In this document: positions 1 through 36,890 of the stretch, one piece after another
How the letters are laid out: the number at the start of each line of letters is the position of its first letter
Numbering within the stretch: the stretch's first letter is position 1
Source: Paratrimastix pyriformis
Taxonomy: Eukaryota; Preaxostyla; Paratrimastigidae
DNA length: 64,000 nt
Direction of reading: 5' to 3'
Assembly: GCA_027972325.1 (NCBI GenBank)
Contig: JAPMOS010000034.1
Coordinates: 16,001-80,000 of the forward strand
Translations under genes and position numbers: made by a program
Notes under the pieces: generated by a model
The model's database searches: none
The model's input: the letters and a program-made list of their open reading frames with translations, nothing else
What the model was told of the DNA's origin: nothing

Positions 1-3000
1 TGAACGTTTGCCACTCGATGAGACCTCATCGATATGCGCCAGTGCCTGGCGGAGCAGGTCGGCCTCCTCCAGATAGATTGTCTCGCTGCCCCACCAGAAG
101 CGGCGCGGGGCCGTGGGGGCTCCACTTGCCGGCGGCGGGGGCGTGGCGGGGCCGGCCCCGGGGGTGGTGGCGGGGGGCGGGGAGGCCCGATGGGGCTTGC
201 CGCCCATCCGGGAGGAGGCCGGGTTGGGGGTGAACTTGATCAACTCCTTCAGCAGCAGCGAGTAGCGCTGCGAGGGGGGGCGAGAGGAGGCGAGAGGGGG
301 GCGGGAAGGGATGATGATGGAGGTGAGACAATTCAGGCAAAACGCCACGCCACGCCACGCCACGCCACGCCACGCCACGCCACGCCACGCCACGCCACGC
401 CACGCCACGCCACGCCACGCCACGCCACGCCACGCCACGCCACGCCACGCCACCCGGGGATGTGGGCCGGTGCAGGTGCGGGGAGGTGGGGTGGGGGGCG
501 ATACAGACGGGCATCCGCTGGACGGGCTGGATGAGCAGGCTGTCCAGCGACTCGCCCGCGGTCTCGTTGTGCCGCTTGACCAGCTCCGCAAAGGGCCGCT
601 TGCGCCGGAGGGACTGCTCCACACAGGCGCGCGAATCGTCGAAGCGCATGATGTACCGCTTGTAGACCCCCATGAAGGGCGAGGCCTTGATCAGGCCCTG
701 TGTGGAGGGGAAGAGGGAAGATGGGGGGGGGGGGGGGGGCAGAACGTGAGGATGGGAGGCCGTGATGTGCGAACAAGCGGGCCTTGGCCAGGATGGTCAC
801 CAGCGAGTGCGGCTGCTGCGGCCCCCCGCACGCGCATGATGATGAGGCCCCAAGGGGCTGCTGGTTCTGGGTCTGGGTCTGTCCCAGGCTCAGGCTGTTC
901 TGCCCATGCGCCGAGGCAGCCGCGGCGGCGAACAGGGATGATGCCGTGCTGAACTGGGGGCCGGGGGATGACGGGTGCCCGGTGGCAGGCGGTGGGGTGG
1001 CCACGGGGGGCGGCGGCGGGCCAAAGAGGGACATGCCTGGGTCCAGCCGGGGCAGGCTGGGGAGCGGGGGCGGGGTGCTGCTGGTGGTGGGCAGGGGCGT
1101 GGGGGTGGTGGCGGGGGCCAGGGGCGGGAGGCCCAGGAGCGAGCGGCCGGTCGGATCTGTGCGGGTGGTGGTTGGGAGGCGGGGAAGTGAGTCTGAGGGA
1201 GCAGGCATGGGCGGGGAGGGGCCAGGCGGAACCGATATGCCACAGCGTGGGGGACGGGCACGGCAGGGGGCGGGGGCGGACCCGAAGCCACCGGGGCGAA
1301 CAGGGCCGCCAGGCCGGCGGAGGCGGGCGGGGTGCCGCTGCTGGTGGGGCCCCCCGAGCAGCCGGCGGTGGTGGATGGGGGCGGCACGGGGGTCGGCCGC
1401 CTCTCGAGGATGGCCGCCAGCCGGTCCGAGGGACGCATCCTGCGTGAGCGCGGGGCGGGCAGAGACACGTGCGGGGGCGCACGGGCCGAAGATGCGGAGA
1501 GGCGAGGAGTCAGTATTTTGGATGGGAAGACAATGGGTTGGGTTGGGTTGGGTGGCGATCTCCTGTTGATGATGATATGGATGAGATGATTGTAGTGGTG
1601 ATGATGATTGGATGATGCCGATGCCGATGCGATGAGCATTGCTGTGGATAACATGAGCCGCGACGGCCACCCCCACACACACACACACACACACCGGTCT
1701 GGGGGGAGCAGCAGACCCCTTGGGGCGCGGCCAGGCGCCCTTCAGGAAGACGGTATACTCGAAGAGCTCCAGGAGGACCCCGTTGACGCCCTGCACCGAG
1801 TCCAGGTCGCCGAAGATGAGCTGGTGGGCCTGGGGGTCGAGGATCTTCTGGTCGCGGCAGGGGCCCACGATGGAGCGCTCCAGAGTGCCCAGCGAGGCGA
1901 GGTACTTGCGCTCAGTCTCCAGCAGCTCACGGAGAACCTGACCAAAGGCACAAGACCGGGGATGTGAGGGGGGCGAGGATGTGTGATGAGCAGAGAGGTA
2001 CTTGCGCTCCGTCTCCAGCAGCTCACGGAGAACCCGAACAAGGCGCCAGACCGGGGGGCGCGCGGGGCAGGGGGGCAGGGAGGTGTGATGGGACGGTGTT
2101 CACCCACGGGCACCGCAAACATCCCACCCGCCATTGCGCCATCATCCCCACCACCATAGAAAAGACGCCATCATCCCCACCATCGAAACATGCCATCATC
2201 TCATCAACAGTCACGATCCCCATCATCGTCCACGTCCACCACCCACCAACCACCGCCATCCCCCAGGCACTCGTTCCCCATCCATACACCATCCACGGGG
2301 ACTGCCGGAACACATCGCGCCATCATCCCCAGGCGCCATCACCCCATCCATCCTTCCCTCATCCGACGAGGGCGCGGGGCATGGGGGGCAGCCCGGACCA
2401 TGCGGCGCTGGTGCAGGTTGCGGTAGAGCCGCCTTGCCAGCCACCTGCGGACGTACCGCTGGATGGTGGTGGCCGCCAGCCCCTCCGCCAGCGAGGCCGC
2501 CTCGACCGGTGCGGCCTTGGGGTCCTCCGAGGGCGGCGCGGCCAGCGGGGTCATGGCCTGGGCCTGGGCCAGAAGCCCGGCCATGCTGAACGGGGAGGGG
2601 GCCGAGGCGAACAGGGAGGCGCTGCCTGCGGCGGGCGCCGAGCGGGTGGGGGAGGGCGCAGGGGCCACGGAGGGGCGCAGGGTGGTGGCTGCCGCCGGGT
2701 GGCTGTCGGCTGGGGGAGGGCGCGGGGAGAGGGGGTGGGGTGGGGAGGAGGTGTCTGTGGGTGGGGATCGATTCGCAGGCGCGGCGCATTTTGAGTTGGG
2801 TGTGTGTGTGTGTGGGGGGGGGGATCTGGAGCAGCGAGGCAGGCACAGGCACAGGCGGATCTGCCGGACCTGCCCCGTGCTTGCGCTCATGCGGAGTCTG
2901 TTCAGGCGGCTGTCCAGGTTGGCCAGGAACCCCGACCGGGGCGCCACGGGGGGCGCGCCCGCCATCCGGCCGCTGGCGGGCGGGAGGCCGAGGCAGGGCA

Positions 3001-4801
3001 GGGGCTGGGGCTGGGGTGGGGCTGGCGGGCGGGGCGGGGTCCGCTCGCGCAGGTAATCGTGGGGCACGACGCCCTGCTGCCCGCTGCTGTTGCGCATCAG
3101 CGACCAGCCGGCCGCGGGCCGGTCGCGCTGCAGAAGGGTCAGCTCCTCGCCCGCCGTCACGGTCAGCTCTGGGGGCGGGGGATGGGGTGGGGTGGGGGGC
3201 ACAGGAGGGGGCAGGGGAAGGTCTCGTGGGCGGGTGGGAGGGATCCCGCACTTCCTCAACGCATCACACCTGCCACACCCATGCATACAGGCTCCATCCA
3301 CAAGCCCCCCGTACACACACCCCACAGCCGAGGGACGGAAAGGGGGCCGCCGGACCGTCAGCATGCTCGGGTCCCTGGCCGGCCGTGAAGTCCCACTGCG
3401 GGACCCACACCGCCTGCTGGGGCTGCTGCTGCTGCTGCGGGGGCTGACCGGCGGCGACGCCCAGGACGGTGGTCGGCTCGCCGGACGGGGGGGCCGGGGA
3501 CGCGCCCGTGCTGGAGCTGGAGCTGGGGGCGGTGGCGCCCCCCGTGCGGCGGAGGCGGGTCTGCAGGGACATGCACTCGAGCCGGAGGGCAGCCTAGGTG
3601 TGGTGGATGGAAGTGTGATGCAAGTGTGATGGAGGTGTGGGGGTGGGATGATGTGAGGAGATGGGGAGGGGGGGGGAGGTCCATCCTGAGAACAAGAAGG
3701 CGGGGGAGGAGCGGGGGGGTCGGAGAAGCAGCGCTCCGGGATGTGGATGGAGGGCAGAAGTGGGTTGGTGGGGTGGGTGGGCATGCGTTCGTGGGTCTGT
3801 GTCGAACGTGAGAGCGCAGTGCGGACCAGGTCCCGCTGGGCGAGCGTGTAGCGCTTCTCCCAATGTTCGGCCGTCTCGCGGCTCTTCTGGATGCGTTCCT
3901 GGAGCTCCTTCGCCTCGGCCGTCAGCTGGTCGTGGGAGGGGGAGGGAGGGAGGGGAGGAGGCGCGTGAGCGTGTGGCCGGGTGAGAGAGTGGAGGACAGT
4001 CATCGACATGGGGTCTGCTGCTCCTGCGCGGGGCGCCTTCCCAGACCTTCTCCACCTGTGCCTGCAGGGGCCCCAGCTCGCGCCGGGAGCGGGAGGCCTC
4101 GTTGGCCAGCTGTTCTTGGAGGGAGTCGATCTCGCGCCCGTGGGTGCGTTCCATCAGGGTCAGGCTCTCGTCCCGGTTCTTCAGGGTGTCCTGGACCTCC
4201 GCCAGGCGCTTCTCCAGGTCGGCGATGGTGGCTCGTGCCTCGGTCAGCTCCTGCATGACCCGGGGGGGAATGTGGCCGCAGGTGCCGGAGATTGGGTGGC
4301 GGACCTTTTCCAGGGGAGATGGAGTCGAGGGTGGATTCACCCCCGGGGGAAGAGCGACACCCTGGGCATACTGTTGGAGGTTCATAGCCATGACATACTC
4401 GGCCTGGCTGCGGGAAATGGAGAGTCTCTGGACAGCGGTGATGCACCCATCGGGAAAGTCCAAACCCGACGAACCTTATCATCTGAGATCGAAGTGGATG
4501 CACGAGAAGACGTTCCCATCGGAGGACCCATGGGCGGCCCCATGGATGGCGGGGCCGGCTGCACCATTGCCGCATAGAGCGGTGGCAGCGGAAAGGAAGG
4601 AAGCGGGGCTGTCAAGTGCAAGTTGTTGGTGACAATAAAGTTGATACGTTCGACACATTTGGTCAGATAGGGTGACGAAGTCGGCGAGGCCAGCGTGCGG
4701 AAAAACGCATCGGCAGCAGTGAGATAATAAAGCAAGGCGTAGGGGTAATTCTTCTTCTCTTCATAGTCAATAGCGATTTTAGCGATGTTGACCGGATCCA
4801 T
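1..4801 (-). CDS. Dbl-family RhoGEF with MIT-like, coiled-coil, SH3, IQ and DH regions (3' end beyond window)
   Basis: Likely a guanine-nucleotide exchange factor for Rho-type GTPases. Read on the minus strand from the ATG at 4801 ([17 protein letters not shown]), the first exon (4475-4801) looks like an MIT-type helical bundle. A 47-bp intron leads to about 100 residues of coiled coil ([32 protein letters not shown]). An SH3 domain follows ([35 protein letters not shown]; about 3400 down to 3050). Next come a disordered Ser/Pro segment and an IQ motif ([17 protein letters not shown], near 2440). The DH domain begins near 1940 ([19 protein letters not shown]) and includes the hallmark LIQPVQRMP (about 510-540) and [14 protein letters not shown]; it runs off the left edge. 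No PH domain is visible. Several introns start GTCCG or GTCTG. The MIT-SH3-IQ-DH order is unfamiliar to me. The family call is firm; the substrate GTPase is unknown. Confidence 0.88.
343..453. repeat. (CCACG)n pentanucleotide microsatellite
   Basis: An essentially perfect CCACG array of about 22 copies. It lies in a RhoGEF intron between the exon encoding LIQPVQRMP and the exon encoding RYSLLLKEL, so it interrupts the DH domain gene structure but not the mRNA. Confidence 0.95.
1898..2035 (-). repeat. Duplicated exon edge in RhoGEF (acceptor side)
   Basis: Two near-identical copies (1898-1940 and 1994-2035) of the 5' edge of the DH exon, each encoding roughly [13 protein letters not shown] on the minus strand. 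The copy nearer the window start is joined to the rest of the DH domain. The other lies in the upstream intron and looks like a non-coding or alternative copy. See the finding on exon-edge duplications. Confidence 0.8.
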
Positions 4802-4914
4802 TGTCACAAAAAAATCACAAAAGACCCCCGGGTGAAGTGTGGAGAAAAGGGAAACGAAGTGAAAAGAGAGGGTCTTGCCAGGGGTCGCTGCTGCTGTCCT
4901 AGCCCGAAAAGCGA
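4802..4914. promoter_or_regulatory. Short divergent promoter between RhoGEF and NTMT1
   Basis: Only 113 bp separate the RhoGEF ATG (4801, minus) from the NTMT1 ATG (4915, plus). The region must hold both 5' leaders and a shared or overlapping promoter. There is an A-run near 4808 but no TATA box that I would defend. Confidence 0.6.
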
Positions 4915-5866
4915 ATGCAAGAACTCGAGCAGACCGGGAACGAGGAGCGGTGGTACAAGGTCACTCAGGACTACTGGAAGGAGCAGCCGTCCACTGTTGA
5001 TGGGATGCTGGGGGGCATCGGGGAAGTCGCTCAAACTGATGAGGAAGGTCTGTTTCGTGTTCTGAAACCACTCCCACATATTGAGCACCCAATTTAGGAA
5101 GTCGAGCCTTTATTCAGCGGATTTTTCAGCGGACCACGATTCCTCCCGACTCGCGCGCTCTCGATTGTGGTGCGGGCATTGGCCGAGTGACCATCAAGGT
5201 TCTCGCAGATTGCTTCCAGACCATTGATGTCCAGGAGCAATCTTCTAACTTCGTTCGGACTGTCTGTTCGGTGGAACACTGACATTCTCATCATGGCATT
5301 TTTTCTTCACCTGCAGTTCCAAGAGGCCTGCCCCGAGGAGCTTCGCCCTCGGATCGGGATGACCTCAGTGTCAACGTTGCAGGACTTTGTGCCCACTCCA
5401 AACACATACGACTGCATTTGGATTCAGTGGGTCTGCTCGGGTGACCACTTTTTCTCCTCACGCCTCCCCTGCCCAGGTTCTTGCCTACTTGAAGCCGGCC
5501 CACCTGGTCCAATGCCTGCAGCGATGCGCGGCTGCTCTGAAGCCGGGCGGGTTCATTGTGGTCAAGGAGAATGTTGCCCGGGGCACAGAGATGCTCGACG
5601 AGCAGGACAATTATGCCATCCGGTCTGGTGCTGCCGACTGCTCACTCATCATCGCCACCCGCCGACTATATTCCCCTAGGTTCAAGCAGGTTTGGCTGGA
5701 CATCTTTGCCCAGGCAGGGCTGGAGGTGCGCGCCCAGGAGGCCCAGCAGGGCTTCCCTCGGGCACTTTTCCCCGTCTGGTTTTTCGCCCTGCAGCCAGCC
5801 GGCGCTCCTCAGCCGCCTGCCGCCGCCGCGATCCCTGCCACGGCCGTTGCAGTGGCCACCTCGTAA
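4915..5866 (+). CDS. NTMT1: Protein N-terminal (Xaa-Pro-Lys) methyltransferase NTMT1
   Basis: SAM-dependent enzyme that methylates the alpha-amino group of proteins with an N-terminal X-P-K/R motif exposed after Met removal. Five exons fit the NTMT1/METTL11A alignment without a break: 4915-5047, 5098-5252, 5317-5430, 5477-5622, 5680-5866. Visible hallmarks are the N-terminal WYKVTQDYWKEQPSTVDGML (human WYxxAxxYWKxIPPTVDGML), the SAM-binding LDCGAGIGRVT, the substrate-side LQDFVPTPNTYDCIWIQWV and KPGGFIVVKEN. The short C-terminal tail is Ala/Pro-rich (APQPPAAAAIPATAVAVATS). Donors are GTCTGT, GTTCGG, GTCTGC and GTCTGG. The last intron (5623-5679) is inferred because skipping it restores the length between the KEN and FAQAGL blocks; reading through it is also open. 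Confidence 0.95.
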
Positions 5867-6092
5867 TTTAATTCCTCCGAGAGGACGCGTCAACGCAACT
5901 GGCATCTTGGCGAATCAGACAAGACTCCTGGCAAGGATGAATTAACACACTGATGAAGGCGATGACTGGTGGATGACGAGACGGGACAGAGAACAGGAGA
6001 GTGATAGATGGGTTGGGACCCGCTTTGCCCCTCCGGAAAATTGCTCTCACCAGGAGGAAATATTCTCCAACTTTTTATTTGATCCTTTTCAA

Positions 6093-8883
6093 ATGCAGCA
6101 AAAGACCGTCGTCGTGGATGTTGAGGTACGGTTGAAGAGGGGGAGCTTAGCCGATTGTAATTCTATGAGAGTCGAAGTTATTCGCTGGCTCGAGACCCAA
6201 CAGTTCGAGCTTATTCCCCAGAGTGAGTTGGACTTCTCTGGTTGCGGAAACGCGATGATTTTGGCAGAGGTCATGCGGATCACGATCGGAGAAATCGGTC
6301 CGAGCGCTCCTCTGAGCGTCCGATCTCAAACCTCCTGATCTTTGGCAGATACCCCTGCATTTGAAACCCTGCGCCCCTGTACAGCATCTCTTCGTGTTTA
6401 TGTGTACCGATGTGAAGAGGTCTGTGGCCATGGCCTCACTCGACCATCTCCTGCTGTGCGCTCAAGGCCGGCTGTGTCGAGGACACGGAAGGTACCGGGG
6501 AGGACGCCACCCCGTCTTGCGTCCAGTGGGAGCTGCCCAACGTTGACCTGGACGGGCTCTGGGAAAGGTCTCACCTCGAACCACCTGCGGTGCGGCTCCT
6601 TCCCCTGGGTCATCGCCACTCGACTTCATCCACACCTCGGGGGCTGCCCGTCGCGCTGGGTGCAGCCTGATCTACGAGCGGGGTGTCAAACGGCGCCTGC
6701 TGGACTTTGTGGGGACCTCGCTGCTCTTCTCGGACCGGGGCGTTAACCCGATGATCATCGGCTGCAACCGGTCTGCCTTTGGTGTATCCCACCCCAGACT
6801 GGCGATGCCCCTCGGGGTTCACTCCGCCTCGCATCCAAGGGCACTCCACCATTCCGCCCCACACTGCCGAAAGGCAGACCCACTCACCCACCACAACGAC
6901 CTCTCTCCCCACCCCTCTCCCCCTCTCCTCCCCTCACAGGGTGGCGCTCCTGCACGGGCCCCCGGGGACCGGCAAGACCTCGCTCTGTCGGGCCCTGGCA
7001 CACAAGCTCTCCATCAGGCTCAGGCAACGGTCCGCACCCCCCCCCCCCCCCCCCCCCCCTCTGCACAATTCCTCCCCCCTTCTCCTTGCGCACCATCCGA
7101 CACTCCTGAATCATCGGCGATCAGAAGGAACTTTGTTGTCATGGCCCCGTCCCACCCACATTTCGGGTCACATCCCCCCCCCCCCCCATCACCTCCAGCA
7201 CCTCCAGCACCTCCAGCACCCCCGGCGCGGGGCTATCCCCGGGCGTCCTGTTCACCCCATCTTCTCGCACACCCGGCGCGCAGATATCCCCGGGGCGGCC
7301 TGCTCGTGGAGGTGAACGCCCACTCGCTCTTCAGCAAGTGGTTCTCCGAGTCGGGCAAGCTTGTCCTGCGCATGTTTCAGCACATCCAGGAGCTCATCGA
7401 GGCGCGCGACGTGTTCGTGTGCGTCCTCATCGGTCCGCCCCGCCACGCACCGCCTGTGGTTGTTTTTTTCCACCGGCTCCCCAAGTTCGCTCTCAGCTGC
7501 GCCTCATTGGAGAGACACCCTTCCTGTCCTGCTGCGCCGCCCCTGCTGCCCATCCGCCCGTCCTTTTTGGCTGCTGCTGCCGCTTGCCGCGTCTTCCTTG
7601 GGCGCGCCCTCATTTCCCCCCTTCCGCTGCCTCCTCCCCTCCTGCTTTCGCCACACAGACGAGGTCGAGTCGCTCTCCGCGTCCCGCAAGTCGGCCATGT
7701 CGGGCACCGAGCCGTCCGACGCCATCAGGGTCCGCCCCCCACAGCACCCACAGCACCCACAGCACCCACAGCACCCACAGCACCCACAGCACCCACAGCA
7801 CCCACAGCACCCACATCACCAACAGCACCAACAGCCCCCACAGCATCCACAGCACCCCAAGTCCGCTCGCAAACCAGCCACGCACCGCCATCACCCACCA
7901 ACACGCACGCACGCACGCCCATCTCCTGCGGGGGGGCCCAGGTCGTGAACGCGCTGCTGACCCAGATCGATGCCCTGCGCGCGCACCCGAACACCCTCGT
8001 CCTGACCACGTCCAACATCACCGGGGCCATCGGTCCGTCTCCCCTCCCCGCCCCGTCCGTGACATTGGCCATGGGGAAAAACCTGCCTCCCTCACGCTTT
8101 CCCCCACTCCGATGATGGTTCGCTTCACGCCACCGCCCCCACCCGGGTTTTCCCATCTGCAGACCTGGCCTTTGTCGACCGTGCCGACATCAAGCAGTTT
8201 GTGGGGCTGCCCACAGCCGAGGCCCGCTACTCGGTGCTCGCCTCGGCCGTGGCCGAGCTGGCCAGGGTGGGCATCGTCACCATCCCCCCGGCCGATGGCC
8301 CCGCCTCCCAGGTCCGGGCGCCGCCTAAAACGACACAGGGAGCATCGGCGCCCCTGTCTTTCCTCCTCTCAACCGCCTCGTTTTCCTTGTTTTTACGCGG
8401 GCCATCTGTCTCACCGCCACACGTCCGACCACCCCTTTCACTGCAGGGCCTCTTCCTGCCCTTCCACCAGGCGGCCCTGCTGGCGGGGGCTCCGTCCCCG
8501 GGTGTGAGTGACGGGCCCGCCGCCCGGTCGGCCCAGCTGATGGCCATCGCCAGGGCATGTGAGGTCCGGTTCTTCTGCCGAGCGTGTGGCAGAACGCGAG
8601 CGGTGTTTTCCGATGTTGAAATCACCCCTCCCTCCTCTCCCGATTGTTTGGTCATTCCAGGGCTTCAGCGGACGCGTCCTGCGGAAGCTGCCGTTCCTCG
8701 CACATGCAAATTATATTCAGGTCTGATTCGCTGGAGTGGAGTTGAGGGATTTCATCACTTGCTCTGATCTTGATTGGGTCCGCGGGACAGGCCCAAACAG
8801 CGAACGCGGGAGAGTACCTGGCAGCCCTGCAGAGCGCCGTGCTGCACGAGAAGAAGGACCGCGAGCTCCTTGCGGCCAATTAA
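6093..8883 (+). CDS. TRIP13: TRIP13/PCH2 AAA+ ATPase
   Basis: HORMA-domain remodeller acting on MAD2 and meiotic HORMADs in checkpoint silencing and meiotic recombination. Twelve exons: 6093-6297, 6349-6419, 6467-6567, 6666-6770, 6940-7029, 7284-7432, 7659-7729, 7942-8032, 8163-8311, 8447-8563, 8661-8720, 8791-8883. The N-terminal domain aligns weakly ([37 protein letters not shown]). The AAA+ core is nearly invariant: Walker [16 protein letters not shown], pore region [16 protein letters not shown], Walker B VLIDEVESL (split by the 7433-7658 intron), sensor [17 protein letters not shown], and the sensor II stretch [15 protein letters not shown]. It ends LLAAN-stop, with length typical of the family. 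Ten of 11 donors begin GTCYG (the other is GTCTCA). Some introns carry C homopolymers and a CAGCAC repeat (7741-7815). Confidence 0.97.
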
Positions 8884-9036
8884 CCCATTCCCGAGAAGAA
8901 TCGCTCAAGAAAATGATGGCGATGTGCCATTCGGACTGTTCTCGCAGGTGACGGCTGTTGAAAAAAAGACCACGAAAGCAAGCTAATCTGCTCAGCCCAC
9001 CGCTCTTGCGATTCGCAGGGGTTTTCAAAAATCGAA

Positions 9037-9375
9037 ATGTCTGCCCTCTTCCTCCTTCAGTAGTGATGACCCACTGACCGCAGGGACCAAAATACACGAA
9101 TAAACCCCGCTGTTCCACAAGAGGTTGTGGATGCTGTCAACGATGAACAGAAAAAAAAGAAAGACGCCGAGCATGTCATCGCAATTACCCCCGTTGCGCC
9201 TTCGCATTATGCGGTCATCACCTCCACCCCCAAGGGGAAGGATGAAGATTTCTATATCATGCCATCTCCCGGAATGGAATTGGAAACACCAAAGGGACAG
9301 GAAAGCGACGAGGCGAAGGGCATAAGCACAGGCGGAAACCACGCGGCCATGGTCCCTCCCGCGTCGAAGAGCTGA
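9037..9375 (+). CDS. Tentative small protein, unrecognised
   Basis: An open frame with protein-like codon use runs from an AG acceptor at about 9084 to the TGA at 9373-9375. It encodes a charged segment (DEQKKKKDAEHVIAITPV) and a Pro/Glu/Lys-rich tail (YIMPSPGMELETPKGQES). The only nearby upstream ATG is at 9037. Joining it requires a 24-bp GT-AG intron (9060-9083), unusually short, so either the start or the whole model may be wrong. I recognise no domain. It could also be the last exon of a longer gene or an expressed 3' region of TRIP13. Confidence 0.3.
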
Positions 9376-9753
9376 GCGGCAGATCTTGTCGGACTGATTA
9401 CGCACGCAACAAGAAGATGCTGCAAAATCTGCTCACAATTAAGATGGGTTGATGGTTGGGAACGGGAGGGGGGGAGGGATGGCGGGAAGAAGGATGGCGG
9501 GAAGAGGGGTGGCGGGAGGTGGGATGGCGGGAGGTGGGATGGCGGGAGGATTAAAGAGCGGAAGGTCGGCAGAGGACAACGACACAAATCATCACAAAAC
9601 AAAACAAAACAAAAACAAAAAGGACACACAAAAAAGTTCCCGGAGAACGACCGCGGCCTAGAAGGAAGGCCGGAATCGCACGTGAAAAACGAGAGAAAGG
9701 GTCAAAACCAAGAGAAAAGGCGGGGATGGTCACCCCGGAGGGGCGACGCAATC
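9376..9753. other. Intergenic, purine-rich minisatellite
   Basis: No gene seen. It holds several imperfect copies of a GGGATGGCGGGAGGT-type unit (about 9455-9550) and an A-rich stretch with repeated CAAAA (about 9595-9625). It probably contains the 3' end of the minus-strand channel gene. Confidence 0.6.
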
Positions 9754-10151
9754 TTAGCACCGCCAGGGCCGGCTGAAGTCCCGCTTATCGAGACGATCCT
9801 CAAGCGAATCGGCCAAAGTGTCGGCCAGCTCAAATTGCAGCTGCTGCACCCGGTACATGTTGTTCTCCTGTGTGTGTGCACAAGTACATGGGGTGAGCTG
9901 ATGTCTGACGGACCCGAGGGCATGGGAGACCTGATGATGGAGGACGGCGACGTAGGTGCGCAGCCAGACGACACTGCACGAGAGCAGCTGGCAGGGGACG
10001 ATGTCCTCGTGTCGCAGGCGTCCGGCCATGGTGGCCATCAGGGCGTCCACGTTGGTGGTGCCCCGCTGCCTCTGCGCTCCCCCAAGGGAGGATGGTGGGA
10101 GGCCGGTGATGATGACGATGCTGTTGCTGCTGCTGCTGTTGATGACGATAT

Positions 10152-10186
<35 letters not shown>

Positions 10187-11732
10187 TTGTTGATGATGAT
10201 GGTGGTGGTGGTGGTGGTGATGATGATGATGCTGATGATGATGATGATGCTTGGTGTTGGAGGGGCATGAGCGAACCTGGGCCTCCATGATGGATTGCCA
10301 CTCCTGCTTCTGCCGTTCCAGAACCACGGCCTTCTTCCGGTCGACGTGCACCTTACGTCGGGCCCGTTCCAGGGCCTCGGCATCGGCGCGGGCCACAGAC
10401 AGGTTCTGATGGACACGGGGGGGGGGGGGGGGGTGGAATCGACCCTAAGTTCCAGATGGAGGGTATGACAGACCTGGAGAATGACACCGATGAAGAGGTT
10501 GGTGAAGAGAATGTTGAAAATGAAGATGGCCCCGATGGAGAACCACCGAGATCCCTTTCCCAAGCCGTCCAGGGTGTTCTGGACGATGGTCGTCCACCCG
10601 TCGGCCTGCGGAGAAATGGGAATGGAGCGCAAGAAGCGGTCAAATGCACAGACGGTGATGTAGATGTGCATGGTGATGATGATTTGGCCCAAGTTGCCCC
10701 AGTTGACGGGCTCCCCTTCTTGGAAGAGGTAGAAACCGACGACCCCGTAGACGTACACCATCAGAAACAGGATTGCAATCAGGTTGAGGATGCTCACGAC
10801 GGTTTTCACCAGGGAGCTGAAGATGATTTGGAACTGCCGGAAGTAACTAATCGCCCGGAAGGCACGCAGGGCGCGGAAAGCTGGGGGGTGGGGGTGGGGG
10901 AGCGAAATGGTGAGAGGGTGGATAGTGTCAGGGGAGCTGCAGACTGCGGATGACCCGAAGAAAGGTCACGTTGATCGAGTTCACAAACTCCAAGTAGCCC
11001 AGCACCACAATGATGAAGTCGAAGCGATTATAGTTCGACTTCCAATAGCCCTGCAGATGTGGGGAGAGTGGGGAAAGAGAAGTTGTCTGAATGGCATGAG
11101 GCCAGCAGGCAGACGATGGGGGCGCAATAAAGTTTCAAGAGAAATTCGAAGCTGAAAATCACGAGGGCGCCAATGTCAAACCCAGTAAAAAATGCGGCAT
11201 GATGGGTGCTGATCTCTCGGTCGGTTTGGATCGCAATGGTAATCGTATTCGCGGCGACGACGGAAAGAGTGAAATACGAGAACAATCTGGACTAATGAGG
11301 AACCGGTGTTCAGAACAAAGATCAGACCAACAAAGATCAGAGAGGAACGCAGACGTATGTGAAGTAACAGGCGAACTCGTGGATCTGATTGCGAAAGACA
11401 GTCACCTCTTCCTCATCATCATCAGCGCGCCTGAGGAACATCGAAGCAGTTTCTCCTTCATCTTCCTCCAGGCTTTCGTGGCGCTTTTTCCGGTGTTGTC
11501 GATGGTGGGCCTCACCGCTGGCAGAAATGTAAGATCCTTTACTCGCGAGGGATCCTCCGCTGACGAAACTCTGCTCTGACACGCTCATTTCCGTCCGGGA
11601 ATAACGTGTTGGCCCGGGGGCAACGGTGAGGTTGCCGGAGCACTCACCTCCCGCCACCACCTCACTGTCACCGGATGAATGTGTTTTTGGGGCGGCTTTC
11701 GGAAGGCTGACTTTTTTCGCCTTTATCCGCAA
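9754..11732 (-). CDS. Single-domain, CatSper-like voltage-gated cation channel
   Basis: Plasma-membrane six-helix channel subunit. Read on the minus strand from the ATG at 11732, it has an acidic, Ser-rich cytoplasmic N-terminus and then S1-S3 (SYFTLSVVAANTITIAI, IGALVIFSFEFLLKLYCAP, RFDFIIVVLGYLEFV). S4 has regularly spaced arginines (FLRVIRTFRALRAFRAIS), followed by S5 (ILNLIAILFLMVYVYGVVGF). The pore helix reads TMHIYITADGW once a GTCTGT...CGCAG intron is removed. TADGW fits the CatSper [S/T]x[D/E]xW selectivity motif. S6 is IFIFNILFTNLFIGVIL. A basic coiled coil (RARRKVHVDRKKAVVLERQK) forms the C-terminus, resembling CatSper tails. Only one repeat is present, so a tetramer with other subunits is expected. 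CatSper3/4-like is my best guess; other one-domain channels are possible. Confidence 0.85.
10108..10255. repeat. GCT/GTT/GAT triplet microsatellite
   Basis: Mixed GCT, GTT and GAT triplets in an intron of the CatSper-like gene, between the coiled-coil exon and the penultimate exon. Confidence 0.85.
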
Positions 11733-11822
11733 AGCAGCGGAGATTGGGCCTCCCCCATCTGGCGACTAAGTTTACTAAGTGCCCACATCACCTGTCAATT
11801 TTATCTATGTACAAGTGTGGTG
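11733..11822. promoter_or_regulatory. Probable divergent promoter, CatSper-like gene / DOCK
   Basis: If the DOCK start at 11823 is right, 90 bp separate the two start codons, matching the 64-113-bp gaps of the other divergent pairs here. No specific motif is identified. Confidence 0.35.
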
Positions 11823-36781
<24,959 letters not shown>

Positions 36782-36850
36782 TAGCATCTCCTCCGCCATG
36801 GCTGTGATTCTCCTCTCCGTGTGTATATCATCATGTGTCGTTCATCATCC

Positions 36851-36890
<40 letters not shown>

